Shown here in pieces: positions 1 to 8,780 of a stretch of 64,000 nucleotides of DNA. Origin of the DNA: Nakamurella flava (GTDB lineage Bacteria > Actinomycetota > Actinomycetes > Mycobacteriales > Nakamurellaceae). The position numbers and the translations under genes were made by a program. The notes below the pieces were generated by a model. That model was not told where the DNA came from and did not search any database. It worked only from the letters and a program-made list of their open reading frames with translations. The stretch lies in the NCBI RefSeq assembly GCF_005298075.1, contig NZ_SZZH01000001.1, forward strand, positions 2,392,897-2,456,896, written 5' to 3'. Position 1 is the first letter of the stretch, and the number at the start of each line of letters is the position of its first letter.

Positions 1-271
1 CCAGGAACGGCCGACCGTCGACCTCCCCGCTGTCCACCACCGGGAGCACGTTGGGGTGGTCGACGCAGGCCGAGAGCCCGACCTGCACCTCGAAGGCGTC
101 CGCAGTGGCGGCGTCCCCGCGGCGCTCGGGGTCGGCGATCTTCACCGCCACCGGGCAACCGGCCGGGGCCGGACCCGCGACCGCGCGGTACACCACGCTC
201 GATCCGCCCCGGCCGATGCGGTCGCGCAGCCGGTAGCGGCCGAGCAGCGCGGGATCGGCGAAATCGGACAC
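1..271 (-). CDS. Serine/threonine protein kinase, N-terminal part (runs off the window)
   Basis: Reading the minus strand from GTG at 271 gives 90 residues of a Hanks-type (PknB-like) kinase N-lobe. The glycine-rich ATP loop IGRGGSSVVYRA lies at about residues 19-30. The ATP-anchoring lysine is in the VAVKI motif (Lys44). The stretch VDHPNVLPVVDSGEVDG fits the strands after helix C. The start is well fixed: an in-frame TGA lies only three codons upstream of this GTG, so no earlier start is possible. The catalytic loop, activation segment and any C-terminal sensor or membrane domain lie outside the window, so the substrate and signal cannot be judged. Confidence 0.85.
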   Translation of the reverse strand, partial: MSDFADPALLGRYRLRDRIGRGGSSVVYRAVAGPAPAGCPVAVKIADPERRGDAATADAFEVQVGLSACVDHPNVLPVVDSGEVDGRPFL

Positions 272-374
272 GGGTCGTCACCCTAACGAGCGATCCGGAG
301 CGGGCCGGACCGGCGCGCGGACCGGGTCCTCGCCCCGAGGGCGCCACGATGTCGGGCTCTGGTTAGGTCAGGGC

Positions 375-2105
375 ATGGCCGCGCCCACCCCCGCGCCGGA
401 CCGGGCCCCGGACGGACCCCGGGCCCTCCGTGTGCTCACCGGACCCAATCTGTACTTCACCCGACCGGCGGTGGCGGTGACACTCGACGCCACCGGCGTG
501 CTGCGGGCCGACGCCGCCGAGGTGCTGGCCTGGCAACAGCCGCTGCGGGTGCGGCGGGTCGGGGTCGGTCTCCCCGATTCGCCGGCCCGGCACCGGGCGG
601 CGGCGGATCTGGCCGCGGCCCTGGTGCGGCGGGCGGCGGTCGGGCTGACCGGCCGGCTGGCCGCGGTGGCCCGGATCGGTGACGACGAGACCGTCGTGGT
701 CGCGTTCCCGTTCCGGCACCGTCAGCTGGCCGAGACGTTCGGGACGGCCGTCGGGCGGGCGTGGACGGCCATCACCCGCGACGGGGTCCCGGCCGCCACC
801 GCGGTCGCCGACGCCACCGCCGCCGTCCGGGGAGCCGAGCCGGGCGAATCGGTGCGGCCCCGACGACCCGAGATCCCGGTGATCGCGGTCACCGGCACCA
901 ACGGCAAGACGACGACCACCCGGCTGATCGCACACCTGATCAGGACTGGTGGACGCATCCCGGGGTGGTCCTCGACGGACGGCATCGTCATCGACGGCGA
1001 GGTCGTGGAGACCGGCGACTGGTCGGGACCCGGCGGCGCGGCGCGGGTGCTCGACGACCCGCGGGTGCAGGTGGCGGTCACCGAGACCGCCCGCGGCGGC
1101 ATCCTCCTGCGCGGGGTCGGCACCGCGGTCAACGACGTCTCGGTGGTCACCAACATCAGCGCCGACCACCTGGGCCTGCTCGGGGTGCACACCCTGGAGC
1201 AGCTGGCCGAGGTGAAGTCGGTCGTCGTCCGGATCACCCGCCCGGGCGGGTGGGCCGTCCTGAACGCCGACGACCCGCTGGTCCGGGCGATGCACGCGGT
1301 CACCCGCGCCCGGCCGTGGTTCTTCTCCCCCGATCCCGACTGCCCGCACCTGGACGAGGCGCTGGACGCCGGGGGCCGGGCGATCACCGTGGTCGACGGC
1401 ACCATCGTGGTGCTCGCCCGCGGGCTCGACCCGGTGCCGGTCGCCCCGGTGCTCGAGGTGCCCATCACCCTGTCCGGGACGTCGCGGGTGAACGTGGCCA
1501 ACGCGCTGGCCGCCACGGCTGCGGCCCTGGCGGTCGGGGTCGATCTGGCCGACGTCCGCGCCGGTCTCCGGTCGTTCGTCGCCGATGCCGACCACAACGC
1601 CGGCCGCCTGAACGTCTACGGCCTCGGCGGCCCCGACGGCACGGTCGTCATTCTCGACCTGGCCCACAACGAGGCGTCCCTGACGTCGCTGCTCGACGTG
1701 GCCGAGTCGTTCCGGCTGCCGGACGGGGTCCTCGGGGTGGTGCTGGGGACCGCCGGCGACCGCACGGACGACGCCATCCACGCGATGGGCGAGTTGGCGG
1801 CCCGGCGGACGGCGACCCTGGTCATCGCCGGCCAGGACCGGTACCGACGGGGTCGGGAACCCGGTGAAATGGAGGCGGTCTGGCGGGCGGGAGCGGCCGA
1901 GGTCGGGGTGGTCGACGTGCCGACCGTGGACGACGAGGCGCACGGGCTGCGCCACCTGCTCGATGCCGACCTGCCCCCCGGTTCGGTGGTCGCGGTGTGC
2001 GCGCTGGAGCAACGCGCCGAGATGGCCGCCGAGATCGCCCGGCGCGGCGGGGCGGCGCTGACCCCGGACCAGGTCGGCGAACGGGTCGGCCACGCGCGTC
2101 GTTGA
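375..2105 (+). CDS. Mur ligase family protein, cyanophycin-synthetase-like but lacking the ATP-grasp domain
   Basis: A 576-residue ATP-dependent Mur ligase-type amide ligase. The ATP P-loop TGTNGKTTTT is at about residues 173-182. It is followed by the TDGIVIDGEVVETGDWSGP and ETARGGILLRG motifs that I associate with the C-terminal half of cyanophycin synthetase CphA. A Mur C-domain LAHNEASL motif lies near residue 430. The N-terminal 160 residues begin with an LTGPNLYFTRPAV-like motif resembling the CphA N domain. CphA proteins are usually about 870 residues, with an ATP-grasp domain between these parts, and that domain is missing here. The protein probably adds an amino acid to a peptide or other carboxylate, but the substrate is unknown. 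It is monocistronic. UDP-MurNAc-peptide ligase is less likely because the CphA-type motifs are stronger. Confidence 0.8.
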   Translation: MAAPTPAPDRAPDGPRALRVLTGPNLYFTRPAVAVTLDATGVLRADAAEVLAWQQPLRVRRVGVGLPDSPARHRAAADLAAALVRRAAVGLTGRLAAVARIGDDETVVVAFPFRHRQLAETFGTAVGRAWTAITRDGVPAATAVADATAAVRGAEPGESVRPRRPEIPVIAVTGTNGKTTTTRLIAHLIRTGGRIPGWSSTDGIVIDGEVVETGDWSGPGGAARVLDDPRVQVAVTETARGGILLRGVGTAVNDVSVVTNISADHLGLLGVHTLEQLAEVKSVVVRITRPGGWAVLNADDPLVRAMHAVTRARPWFFSPDPDCPHLDEALDAGGRAITVVDGTIVVLARGLDPVPVAPVLEVPITLSGTSRVNVANALAATAAALAVGVDLADVRAGLRSFVADADHNAGRLNVYGLGGPDGTVVILDLAHNEASLTSLLDVAESFRLPDGVLGVVLGTAGDRTDDAIHAMGELAARRTATLVIAGQDRYRRGREPGEMEAVWRAGAAEVGVVDVPTVDDEAHGLRHLLDADLPPGSVVAVCALEQRAEMAAEIARRGGAALTPDQVGERVGHARR

Positions 2106-2176
2106 GCCATCCCGGTCGGCGGGGTTGACACACCGGACCCACGGGAACACTCTCGGTCGATCCGCCGACGGGGGGA

Positions 2177-2644
2177 ATGACGATGACCCACGACTCCACG
2201 GGATTCGGTCTGGCCGACGGTTTCGCCCTGGCCGGCGGCAATCTCGCCGAACTCTGGTGGCGGTACGTGGCGGTGGGCGGCCGGGCCGATCGGAACGAGC
2301 TGCACCGTCGGATGCACGCCGAGGTCACGGTCGACGGCCGGGAACACAATCTGATCGCCCAGGCGCTGAACGAGCTGTTCATGGATCGGCAGATCCCGAC
2401 CTTCCCCGTGGCCTACCGGGCGGAAGCGGCCCCGCCCCGCCGGACGTCCCGGCCGTCCACCAGCAGCACACGAGCCCGACACTGGGCGGGCCTGGCCCGG
2501 CAACGCAGCGCGGAGGCCAATCGCCGTTCGGTCCACCTGCACCTGGTCGCGGCCCAGCTGATGCAGACCAGCGGCCAACTGCAGTTCGCCCGGGCCGCCC
2601 GCCACCGGGCGGATCAGGCTCTCGCCCGCTCCGGCCCCGGCTGA
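2177..2644 (+). CDS. Hypothetical protein, 155 aa
   Basis: Not recognised. The protein starts with ATG at 2177, six bases after a purine-rich GGGGG stretch that can act as ribosome binding site. It is soluble, Arg/Ala-rich and has no signal peptide or membrane segment. Residues 12-75 (GLADGFALAGGNLAELWWRYVAVGG and following) look like a compact helical domain. Residues 85-105 are a Pro/Ser/Thr-rich linker. The last 50 residues (QRSAEANRRSVHLHLVAAQLMQ and following) look helical. It ends 16 nt before the stop of the convergent CheR-type gene. Coding bias supports it being real, but its function is unknown. Confidence 0.55.
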   Translation: MTMTHDSTGFGLADGFALAGGNLAELWWRYVAVGGRADRNELHRRMHAEVTVDGREHNLIAQALNELFMDRQIPTFPVAYRAEAAPPRRTSRPSTSSTRARHWAGLARQRSAEANRRSVHLHLVAAQLMQTSGQLQFARAARHRADQALARSGPG

Positions 2645-2660
2645 CGGCGTCTGCTTCGTC

Positions 2661-4595
2661 TCACCCGGCGGCGTGCTCGGGCGCCGCCGGGTGCTCCAGC
2701 ACGATCAGGGCGCCGGAGGACCGCTCGTCGCCGTTGACGAGGGCGGTGACCGTCGCGTGCAGGCGGACCGATCGTCCCCGCCGGTTGATCGCGTCGAGCG
2801 TGACCTCCGCGACGGCGGCGGGATCGGCCAGCACCTCCCGGATCAGGGGCTTGAGACGTTCCGTGGGGAGCCCACTGTCGAGGTTCAGCAGGTGCTGGCC
2901 GACGGTCTCGTGTTCGCGCAACCCCCACAGGTCCTCGGCCTGCCGGTTCCACACCTGCACGACGAACTCCGCGCTGACGACGATGACCGCGGCGCGCAGA
3001 CTGCCGAGGACCGACTCCATGAAGTCGTTGAGGGTGCCGATCTGACCGGTGCGTTCGCGCAGCTCCTCGTTGGTCGACTGGAGCTCGTCGTTCATCGACT
3101 GCAGCTCCTCGTTCATGGTCTCGAGCTCCTCGTTGGTCGACTGCAACTCCTCGTTGGTGGTCTCGAGTTCCTCGACCGTCGACTGCAGCTCCTCGTTGGT
3201 GGTCTCGAGTTCCTCGTTGGTCGACTGCAGTTCCTCGTACGCGGTCTCCAGCTGCCGGTTGGCGGCCTCGAGTTCGTCCTGGAGCCGGCGGAAACGGGAG
3301 ACGTCGTTCAGCATGATCGCCGTACCCAGCAGGCGTCCCCGGGGGTCGGTCAACGGGACCACCTGGATGTCGAGGATGAGGGTCTCGCTGGCCGAGCGAT
3401 GCCACTCGACATCCCGCAGCCAGATGGTGGTCCGATTGTCCCGGGCGGCCGAGACCTGCGATCGCAGTTCCGCCGGTCGGTAGGACACCTCGAGATCCTG
3501 GAACAGGCGGCCGATGTCGCGCTCGCCGAGCGCGAGCAGGGTCCCGGCCCGGTTGTTCACCAGCGCCAGCCGGTCCTGCGGGTCGATCACCAGCTGGGCG
3601 ACCGGGCTGGCCAGGAACGCCTCGGTCCGCAGACCGATCAGCTGCGTATCGCTGTCGGACCGCCGCTCCCCACCGCCGGCTCCGGTGGGCGCGCCCGCGG
3701 CGCGACCGGTATCGGCCCGGACCAGGCGGCGGAAGAACCGCCGCTTGAGGTCGATGGGTTCGAAGACCGACGTGTGGTTCAGCAGCATCTCGGCCTTGCC
3801 GAGGAACAGCACCCCGTCCGGCTTGAGGGCGAACCCGAGCCGGGACACGATGCGCGACTGGGTCTCGGCGTTGAAGTACATCAGCGCGTTGCGGCAGGCC
3901 AGCAGGTCGATGCGGGAGATGGGCGCGTCCTGCACGAGATCGTTGCGGCCGAAGATGACGTTCCGACGCAGTTCCTTGGCGAAGGCGAAACGTCCACCGA
4001 CGGGCTCGAAGTACTTCTCCAGCAATCCCGCCGGCAGGCCCCGCATCTCCCGATCGGGATAGGTCGCCTGCCGGGCGACGGCCAGGGCCTCCTCGTCGAC
4101 GTCGGTCGCGTAGATCTTCACGCGCTGCCGGAAGTCGTTGATGCCCATGGCTTCCGCGAACACCATCGCCAGGCTGTACGCCTCCTGCCCGGTGGCGCAG
4201 CCGGCACTCCAGACCCGGATGGGCCGCCCCTCCGACCCGGCGAGCAGGGCCGGAACGATGTCGCCGATCAGCTGGGCCCAGGCGTCCTCGTCCCGGAAGA
4301 AGCTGGTCACGTTGATGAGGATGGTGTTGAACAGCGCGGTGAATTCGTCGGGATGGACCTGCAGGTAGTCGTGGTACTCGTCGAACGTGGGCACGCCGAC
4401 CTGTTGCATCTGGTGCCGCACCCGCCGGGTCAGGCTGGCCCGCTTGTACCCGGTGAAGTCGAACGCCCGGCTCTCCTTCAGGAAATCCAGCAGACGCTCG
4501 AAGCTCTCGTCGACCTCACCGTCGGCCGACGTGTCCGGGTGGGCCGGGCCGCGCGTCGCCCGGCGGCCCTCGTCCTGTGGCGAACCCTCGGTCAT
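2661..4595 (-). CDS. CheR-type methyltransferase with two PAS domains and a repetitive coiled coil
   Basis: A 644-residue cytoplasmic signalling protein. Residues about 30-295 form a CheR glutamate methyltransferase: the all-alpha N domain (GYKRASLTRRVRHQM), the TSFFRD motif, and the SAM-binding site VWSAGCATGQEAYSLAM. A PAS domain follows (about 320-430). Next comes a striking coiled coil (about 440-520) built from repeats of EELQSTNEELETTNEEL type. A second PAS domain (about 525-635) follows it. The start ATG overlaps the cheB stop by 4 nt, so translation is coupled. CheR/CheB proteins fused or linked to PAS domains are common outside flagellar chemotaxis. No receptor, CheA, CheW or flagellar gene is nearby, so a role in modifying another sensory partner is likely. 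Confidence 0.88.
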   Translation of the reverse strand: MTEGSPQDEGRRATRGPAHPDTSADGEVDESFERLLDFLKESRAFDFTGYKRASLTRRVRHQMQQVGVPTFDEYHDYLQVHPDEFTALFNTILINVTSFFRDEDAWAQLIGDIVPALLAGSEGRPIRVWSAGCATGQEAYSLAMVFAEAMGINDFRQRVKIYATDVDEEALAVARQATYPDREMRGLPAGLLEKYFEPVGGRFAFAKELRRNVIFGRNDLVQDAPISRIDLLACRNALMYFNAETQSRIVSRLGFALKPDGVLFLGKAEMLLNHTSVFEPIDLKRRFFRRLVRADTGRAAGAPTGAGGGERRSDSDTQLIGLRTEAFLASPVAQLVIDPQDRLALVNNRAGTLLALGERDIGRLFQDLEVSYRPAELRSQVSAARDNRTTIWLRDVEWHRSASETLILDIQVVPLTDPRGRLLGTAIMLNDVSRFRRLQDELEAANRQLETAYEELQSTNEELETTNEELQSTVEELETTNEELQSTNEELETMNEELQSMNDELQSTNEELRERTGQIGTLNDFMESVLGSLRAAVIVVSAEFVVQVWNRQAEDLWGLREHETVGQHLLNLDSGLPTERLKPLIREVLADPAAVAEVTLDAINRRGRSVRLHATVTALVNGDERSSGALIVLEHPAAPEHAAG

Positions 4596-5626
4596 GGCCC
4601 GATCCGATCACGTCCGGCCCCGTGGGGCGCGGAACCCTCCGGTGCGCCGAGGTGGGCCTGTATCAACGTCCGGATCACGCCGGCGGCATCGGTCGCCTCC
4701 GCCGCCTGCTCGGCGAAACGCCCGGCGGTGACGGCGTTCCCCCGCTCGTCGGCCCGGTCGCGCAGGGTGACGGCCAGGGCCGCCTTCTCCTCCAGCACCC
4801 GCAGGGCCATCCAGAGGGCCCCGTCCAACTGCTCGGCCTGCTGTCCGAGCAGCCCCTCGGCCGACCAGGCGTGGCCGACCCGGCAGCGGTAGCGGACCAG
4901 CGTCGCGTCGGGTACCTCCCACAGGACCCCGCTGCAGTCCGGGCACGAGTAGCCCGACGGAGCACCTGATCCGCTGACCTCGGCGCGCGCGTCGTCGTCC
5001 ATCAGGGCCACGTCCGCCTCCTCGTCCACCCGCCGCGCGACGACCGGGTCCTGGTCGCCGATGTCCTCCAGGCACAGACGCTGCAGCAGGGCGGGGATCT
5101 CGGCCGCCGGGAGGACGTGGTCGACCGGGACGCCGGCGAGGGCGTTGCTCGGCATGCCCTCGTACAGCGCGTCGGCCGGGTCCTGGACGACCGCGACCCC
5201 ACCGCGCCCGACCACCGCGGTCAGGCCGGCCGTCCCGTCGTCGAGGGCCCCGGAGAGCACCACCCCGATCACCCGGGCCCCCCGGGCCCGCGCCGCCGTC
5301 CGGAACAGCACGTCGGCGGCCGGGCGCAGCCCGTTCTCGCGGGGTCCGCGGGTCAACGTGACGTGCCCGTCCAGCACGACCAGATGGTGATCGGGCGCAG
5401 CGACCCAGATGACCGATCGACCCAACGGCTCGTGGTCGGCCGGGTGGCGGGCCGGCAGGGCCCCGGACCGGGACAGGATGTGCGGCAGCACGCCGGCCCC
5501 ATTGGCGGGGGTGTGCAGCACCACCAGAACGGCGGCGGGCAGGTCGGCCGGCAGACCCCCGACCACCGTGCTCAGGGCCTCGACACCGCCGGCGGAGGCC
5601 CCGATCACGATCACGTCGCGGTGCAC
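4592..5626 (-). CDS. CheB-type protein-glutamate methylesterase without receiver domain
   Basis: A 344-residue protein whose first 185 residues are a CheB methylesterase domain. Visible parts of the catalytic triad are the ASAGGVEAL serine near residue 11, the VVLHTPANG histidine, and the SGALDDGTAGL aspartate region. The usual N-terminal response-regulator domain of CheB is absent, so control cannot be by direct phosphorylation. The C-terminal part carries a CPDC...CRVGHAW cysteine/histidine cluster (about residues 233-258) resembling a small zinc ribbon, followed by helices. It overlaps the downstream cheR-PAS gene by 4 nt and lies 25 nt after the GAF-ANTAR gene. The three probably form one operon and the two enzymes likely act as an opposing pair. 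Confidence 0.88.
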   Translation of the reverse strand: MHRDVIVIGASAGGVEALSTVVGGLPADLPAAVLVVLHTPANGAGVLPHILSRSGALPARHPADHEPLGRSVIWVAAPDHHLVVLDGHVTLTRGPRENGLRPAADVLFRTAARARGARVIGVVLSGALDDGTAGLTAVVGRGGVAVVQDPADALYEGMPSNALAGVPVDHVLPAAEIPALLQRLCLEDIGDQDPVVARRVDEEADVALMDDDARAEVSGSGAPSGYSCPDCSGVLWEVPDATLVRYRCRVGHAWSAEGLLGQQAEQLDGALWMALRVLEEKAALAVTLRDRADERGNAVTAGRFAEQAAEATDAAGVIRTLIQAHLGAPEGSAPHGAGRDRIGP

Positions 5627-5651
5627 GGGCCCACCTCCCGACCGGGTCGCC

Positions 5652-6461
5652 TCAGGACAGTTCCCCGGCGGCGATGAGGTGTTCGGCCACGTCCCGCAGG
5701 CTGCTCCGGGTGGCGGCCGACCGGTCGACGAGCAGGGCCAGCGCCCGGTCCGGAGACAGCTGCAGACGCTCCATCAGAATGCCCTTCGCCTGCCCGATGA
5801 CGTCCCGGGTGCGGGCGGTCGAGCGGAAGTTGCGGTGGACCGCCTCGCTGTCCAGGGCGATACCGGCGTACAGGCCGAGCAGCCGGGCGATGCGGTCGCT
5901 GTCGACCGAGAAGGCAGCGGGCCGGTCGGCATAGACGCTGAGGACCCCCATCGGCCGGGTCTGGTGGCCCAGCCGGTGGCAGAGAGCGGCCCCCGCTCCC
6001 AGTTGACGGGCCAGCGGAGCAAAGCGTGGCCAGCGACGGTCGGCGACGAGATCACAGGAGTGCACGACCGCCCCGGGGGTCGCCGGGATGGTGATGACGG
6101 GCCCGTCGTCGGTGTCCTGCTGAGCCTGATCGATCAGCCGGGCCACCCGATCCGTCCAGGCCCGGGTGACCAGTCCGGACTCGTCGGCGACGGTGATGGT
6201 CGCCCACCGGGCTCCCTCGATCTCGGCGACCGCCGTCTGCACGATGCGTTCGAGGTGCCCGGTGGGTCGCAGGTCGAACTCTTCGACCAACCGGTGCAGG
6301 CCGGACATGCCCTGGGGTTCGACGAGGGCCAGGGTTCCGTGGTCGCCCCCGGTCGGGGGCGGGGTGGCGACAGTGCGATGTCGGATGAGGGCGCCGTGAT
6401 CGGCGCGGGTCTCGTCGGCCACGACCGCTGACCTCCGGGGGGAAAGGACCGTACGTCGCAT
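5652..6461 (-). CDS. GAF and ANTAR domain protein (antitermination-type regulator)
   Basis: A 269-residue protein. Residues about 60-200 form a GAF sensor domain (HLERIVQTAVAEIEGARWATITV at the start, GVLSVYAD near the end). Residues about 205-265 form an ANTAR RNA-binding domain with the typical RDVIGQAKGILMERLQLSPDRA core. ANTAR proteins bind paired hairpins in nascent RNA and prevent termination. In actinobacteria they are often coupled to GAF sensing. It is the first gene of a minus-strand run with cheB and cheR-PAS, 25 nt upstream of cheB. The N-terminal 50 residues are Arg/Thr/Pro-rich and probably disordered. The true start could be slightly further in, for example at the internal Met of PQGMSG. 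Confidence 0.87.
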   Translation of the reverse strand: MRRTVLSPRRSAVVADETRADHGALIRHRTVATPPPTGGDHGTLALVEPQGMSGLHRLVEEFDLRPTGHLERIVQTAVAEIEGARWATITVADESGLVTRAWTDRVARLIDQAQQDTDDGPVITIPATPGAVVHSCDLVADRRWPRFAPLARQLGAGAALCHRLGHQTRPMGVLSVYADRPAAFSVDSDRIARLLGLYAGIALDSEAVHRNFRSTARTRDVIGQAKGILMERLQLSPDRALALLVDRSAATRSSLRDVAEHLIAAGELS

Positions 6462-6554
6462 CGAGTTGAACGTGTACGGATCCGTCCCGAATCTTGCCCC
6501 TTCGACCGGTTTTTGACCAGTGGCCGACCGGCTGCAGCCCGTGACCCGGGGGGG

Positions 6555-7457
6555 TCAGCCCACCAGGCTGCGGACGTAGTCGGCGCTGGTCCGGACGTCG
6601 CGAACCGGCCCCTCGTCGGCCGGCTCGGCGTGCAGGATCGTGTCCTGCTCCAGGACGTACCAGCCGTCGTATCCGCGACCGCGCAGCGTCGTCACGATGC
6701 TGGCGATGTCCACGTCACCGGTGCCGAGCGGGCGGTACATGCCCTTGGCCACGGCCTCGGTATAGGTCAGGCGGCCGCCGCGGACCTGGGCGGCCAGCGT
6801 GTCGTCGACGTCCTTGAGGTGGGTGTGCGCGATGCGCTCCGGCGCCTGCCGGGTCAGCTCGGCCGGGTCGGTGCCGCCGATGAGCAGGTGCCCGGTGTCC
6901 AGGCACAGCGAGATCTGCGAGCCGGCCAGCACGCGCTCGACCTCGGGTCCGTTCTCGATCATGGTGCCGACGTGCGGGTGCAGCACGGCCTTGACGCCGA
7001 CCTCGGCCGCACGGGCGGAGATCCGGTCGAGGTTGCCCAACAGCAGCTTCCAGCCCTGCTCGTCCAGCTCGGGCCGGCTGTCGTACCCGACCTGGCCGGA
7101 ATCGGCCGAGAGCACCAGGGTGTGGGCGTCGGCGGCGGCGAAAGCGGTGAGCACGCGCTCGATCTCCGGCATCGGGTCGACGTCCGGCCGGTACATGACC
7201 ACGGGGGTGAAACCGCCGACGGCGGTCAGGTGGTGGTCGGCCAGCACGGTGGCCATCTGCTGCGGGTCGGCCGGCAGGAAGCCGTCCGGGCCGAGTTCGG
7301 TCGCGGCCAGGCCGACGTCACGCATCTCGGCCAGCACCCGCTCGGGGGTGAGCTGGTAGCCCCACCCGGGCACCTCGCACACACCCCAGGAGATGGGGGC
7401 CCCCGCGATGCGGTTGGCCCCGGAGGGCGATGACGACGGCGTCGTTGCGGCGGTCAT
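6555..7457 (-). CDS. Sugar phosphate isomerase/epimerase family TIM-barrel protein, inosose dehydratase (IolE)-like
   Basis: A 300-residue AP-endonuclease-2-type TIM barrel. The N-terminal APISWGVCEVPGWGYQL motif is characteristic of inosose dehydratase (IolE: scyllo-inosose to diketo-inositol) and close relatives. Metal-binding residues of the family are visible as LHPHVGTMIE, LDTGHLLIGG and AHTHLKDVDD. No other inositol genes (iolB, C, D, G) are in the window, so the family call is firm but the substrate is inferred. It is divergent from moeA across 107 nt. That gap holds a small inverted repeat, GGACG (7485-7489) with CGTCC (7496-7500), which might be an operator. Confidence 0.8.
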   Translation of the reverse strand: MTAATTPSSSPSGANRIAGAPISWGVCEVPGWGYQLTPERVLAEMRDVGLAATELGPDGFLPADPQQMATVLADHHLTAVGGFTPVVMYRPDVDPMPEIERVLTAFAAADAHTLVLSADSGQVGYDSRPELDEQGWKLLLGNLDRISARAAEVGVKAVLHPHVGTMIENGPEVERVLAGSQISLCLDTGHLLIGGTDPAELTRQAPERIAHTHLKDVDDTLAAQVRGGRLTYTEAVAKGMYRPLGTGDVDIASIVTTLRGRGYDGWYVLEQDTILHAEPADEGPVRDVRTSADYVRSLVG

Positions 7458-7564
7458 GAGGCATCCCGGAGGCTCGTGCGAACGGACGCTGATACGTCCT
7501 GATGTCGGGACAAACCTTAACCGGGCCGGTGGGTCGGCGCGACCGGTGAGGGCAAAATGAGGCC

Positions 7565-8779
7565 ATGCGTACCGTCGCCGAGCACGCCTCGGCTCTCGCC
7601 GCTCTCGTCGGTCCGACCCCGGTGGTCGCGACTCCGCTCAACGAGGCCCTCGGGCTCGTCCTGGGCCGCGACCTCATCGCCCCCGTCGATCTGCCGCCGT
7701 TCGACAACTCGGCCATGGACGGCTACGTCGGCCGTGCCGCCGACCTGCCGGCGGACGGCACCTTCCCGCTGACCCTGCCGGTGAGCCACGACATTCCGGC
7801 GGGACGCTCCGACGGTCGCCCGCTGGCCGCCGGCACGCTCGCCCGCATCATGACCGGCGCCCCGCTGCCGCCGGGCGGCGAGGTCATCGTCCCGGTGGAA
7901 CGCACCGACGGGGGCGTCGACCGCGTCCGCATCGACGGGGCCCCCGCCCCGGGTGTGCACGTGCGCCGCCGCGGCGAGGACCTGACCGCCGGCACCGTCG
8001 CCCTCGCCGCCGGTACCGTGATGGGCCCGACCCAGATCGGGCTGGCCGCCGCGCTGGGCCTGGCCACCGTCGACGTCCGGCGCCCCCTGCGGGTCACCGT
8101 GCTGTCCACCGGCTCCGAGCTGATGCCCCCCGGGAGCGCTCTGGAGCCCGGTCAGATCTACGAGTCGAACTCCCCGATGCTCGCCGCGGCCCTGCGGGCC
8201 GTCGGGGCCCAGGTCCGCATCGAACACTTCGTCGCCGACGACGTCCCCGCCCTGCTGGCGGCCCTGGAGCAGGCCGCCACCGGCGCCGATCTGCTGCTGA
8301 CCTCCGGCGGGGTGTCGGCCGGCGCCTACGAGGTGGTCAAGGATGCGCTGACCGGCCCGGGCGGGGCGGACGGCGCTCCGGCCGTCGACTTCGTCAAGGT
8401 GGCCATGCAGCCCGGGATGCCCCAGGGCGCAGGGCGTTTCGCCGGCGTTCCCCTCGTCACCCTGCCCGGCAACCCGGTCAGTTCCTACGTGTCGTTCGAG
8501 GTCTTCCTGCGACCGCTCGTCCGGGCCGCGATGGGCCACCCCGACGTCATGCGGCCGGTACTGCGGGTGCCGCTGGCCGACGCGATCAGCTCACCGGCCG
8601 GTAAGCGGCAGTTCCGCCGCGGGCATCTGGACACCGAGGCCGGAACGGTCTCCGCCTGGGGTGGTCCCGGTTCCCACCTGCTGTCCTGGCTGGCCGGCGC
8701 GGACAGCATGATCGTCGTCGACGAGGACGCCACGAGTCTGCAGCCCGGCGACGAGGTCGAGGTCTGGCTGCTCGACTAG
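7565..8779 (+). CDS. moeA: Molybdopterin molybdotransferase MoeA
   Basis: A 404-residue protein that inserts molybdate into adenylated molybdopterin to give molybdenum cofactor. Diagnostic motifs are FDNSAMDGYVGR near residue 40, the IMTGAPLPPGGEVIVPVE stretch, the central STGSEL motif, and the SGGVSAGAYEVVKD loop that holds the substrate-binding residues of the MoaB/Mog-like fold. GMPQGAGRFAGVPLVTLPGNP and a C-terminal beta domain follow. The length is normal for MoeA. The ribosome binding site GAGG lies four bases before the ATG. No other molybdenum cofactor gene is adjacent, and a strong hairpin directly follows the stop, so it is probably a single-gene unit. Confidence 0.95.
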   Translation: MRTVAEHASALAALVGPTPVVATPLNEALGLVLGRDLIAPVDLPPFDNSAMDGYVGRAADLPADGTFPLTLPVSHDIPAGRSDGRPLAAGTLARIMTGAPLPPGGEVIVPVERTDGGVDRVRIDGAPAPGVHVRRRGEDLTAGTVALAAGTVMGPTQIGLAAALGLATVDVRRPLRVTVLSTGSELMPPGSALEPGQIYESNSPMLAAALRAVGAQVRIEHFVADDVPALLAALEQAATGADLLLTSGGVSAGAYEVVKDALTGPGGADGAPAVDFVKVAMQPGMPQGAGRFAGVPLVTLPGNPVSSYVSFEVFLRPLVRAAMGHPDVMRPVLRVPLADAISSPAGKRQFRRGHLDTEAGTVSAWGGPGSHLLSWLAGADSMIVVDEDATSLQPGDEVEVWLLD

Positions 8780-8780
8780 A

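Noticed and set aside
363..2150. A 595-codon open frame on the minus strand opposite the Mur ligase gene
   Set aside because: It is a shadow of the real gene caused by high GC. It is rich in Arg, Gly, Asp, His and Pro, and no known motifs are present.
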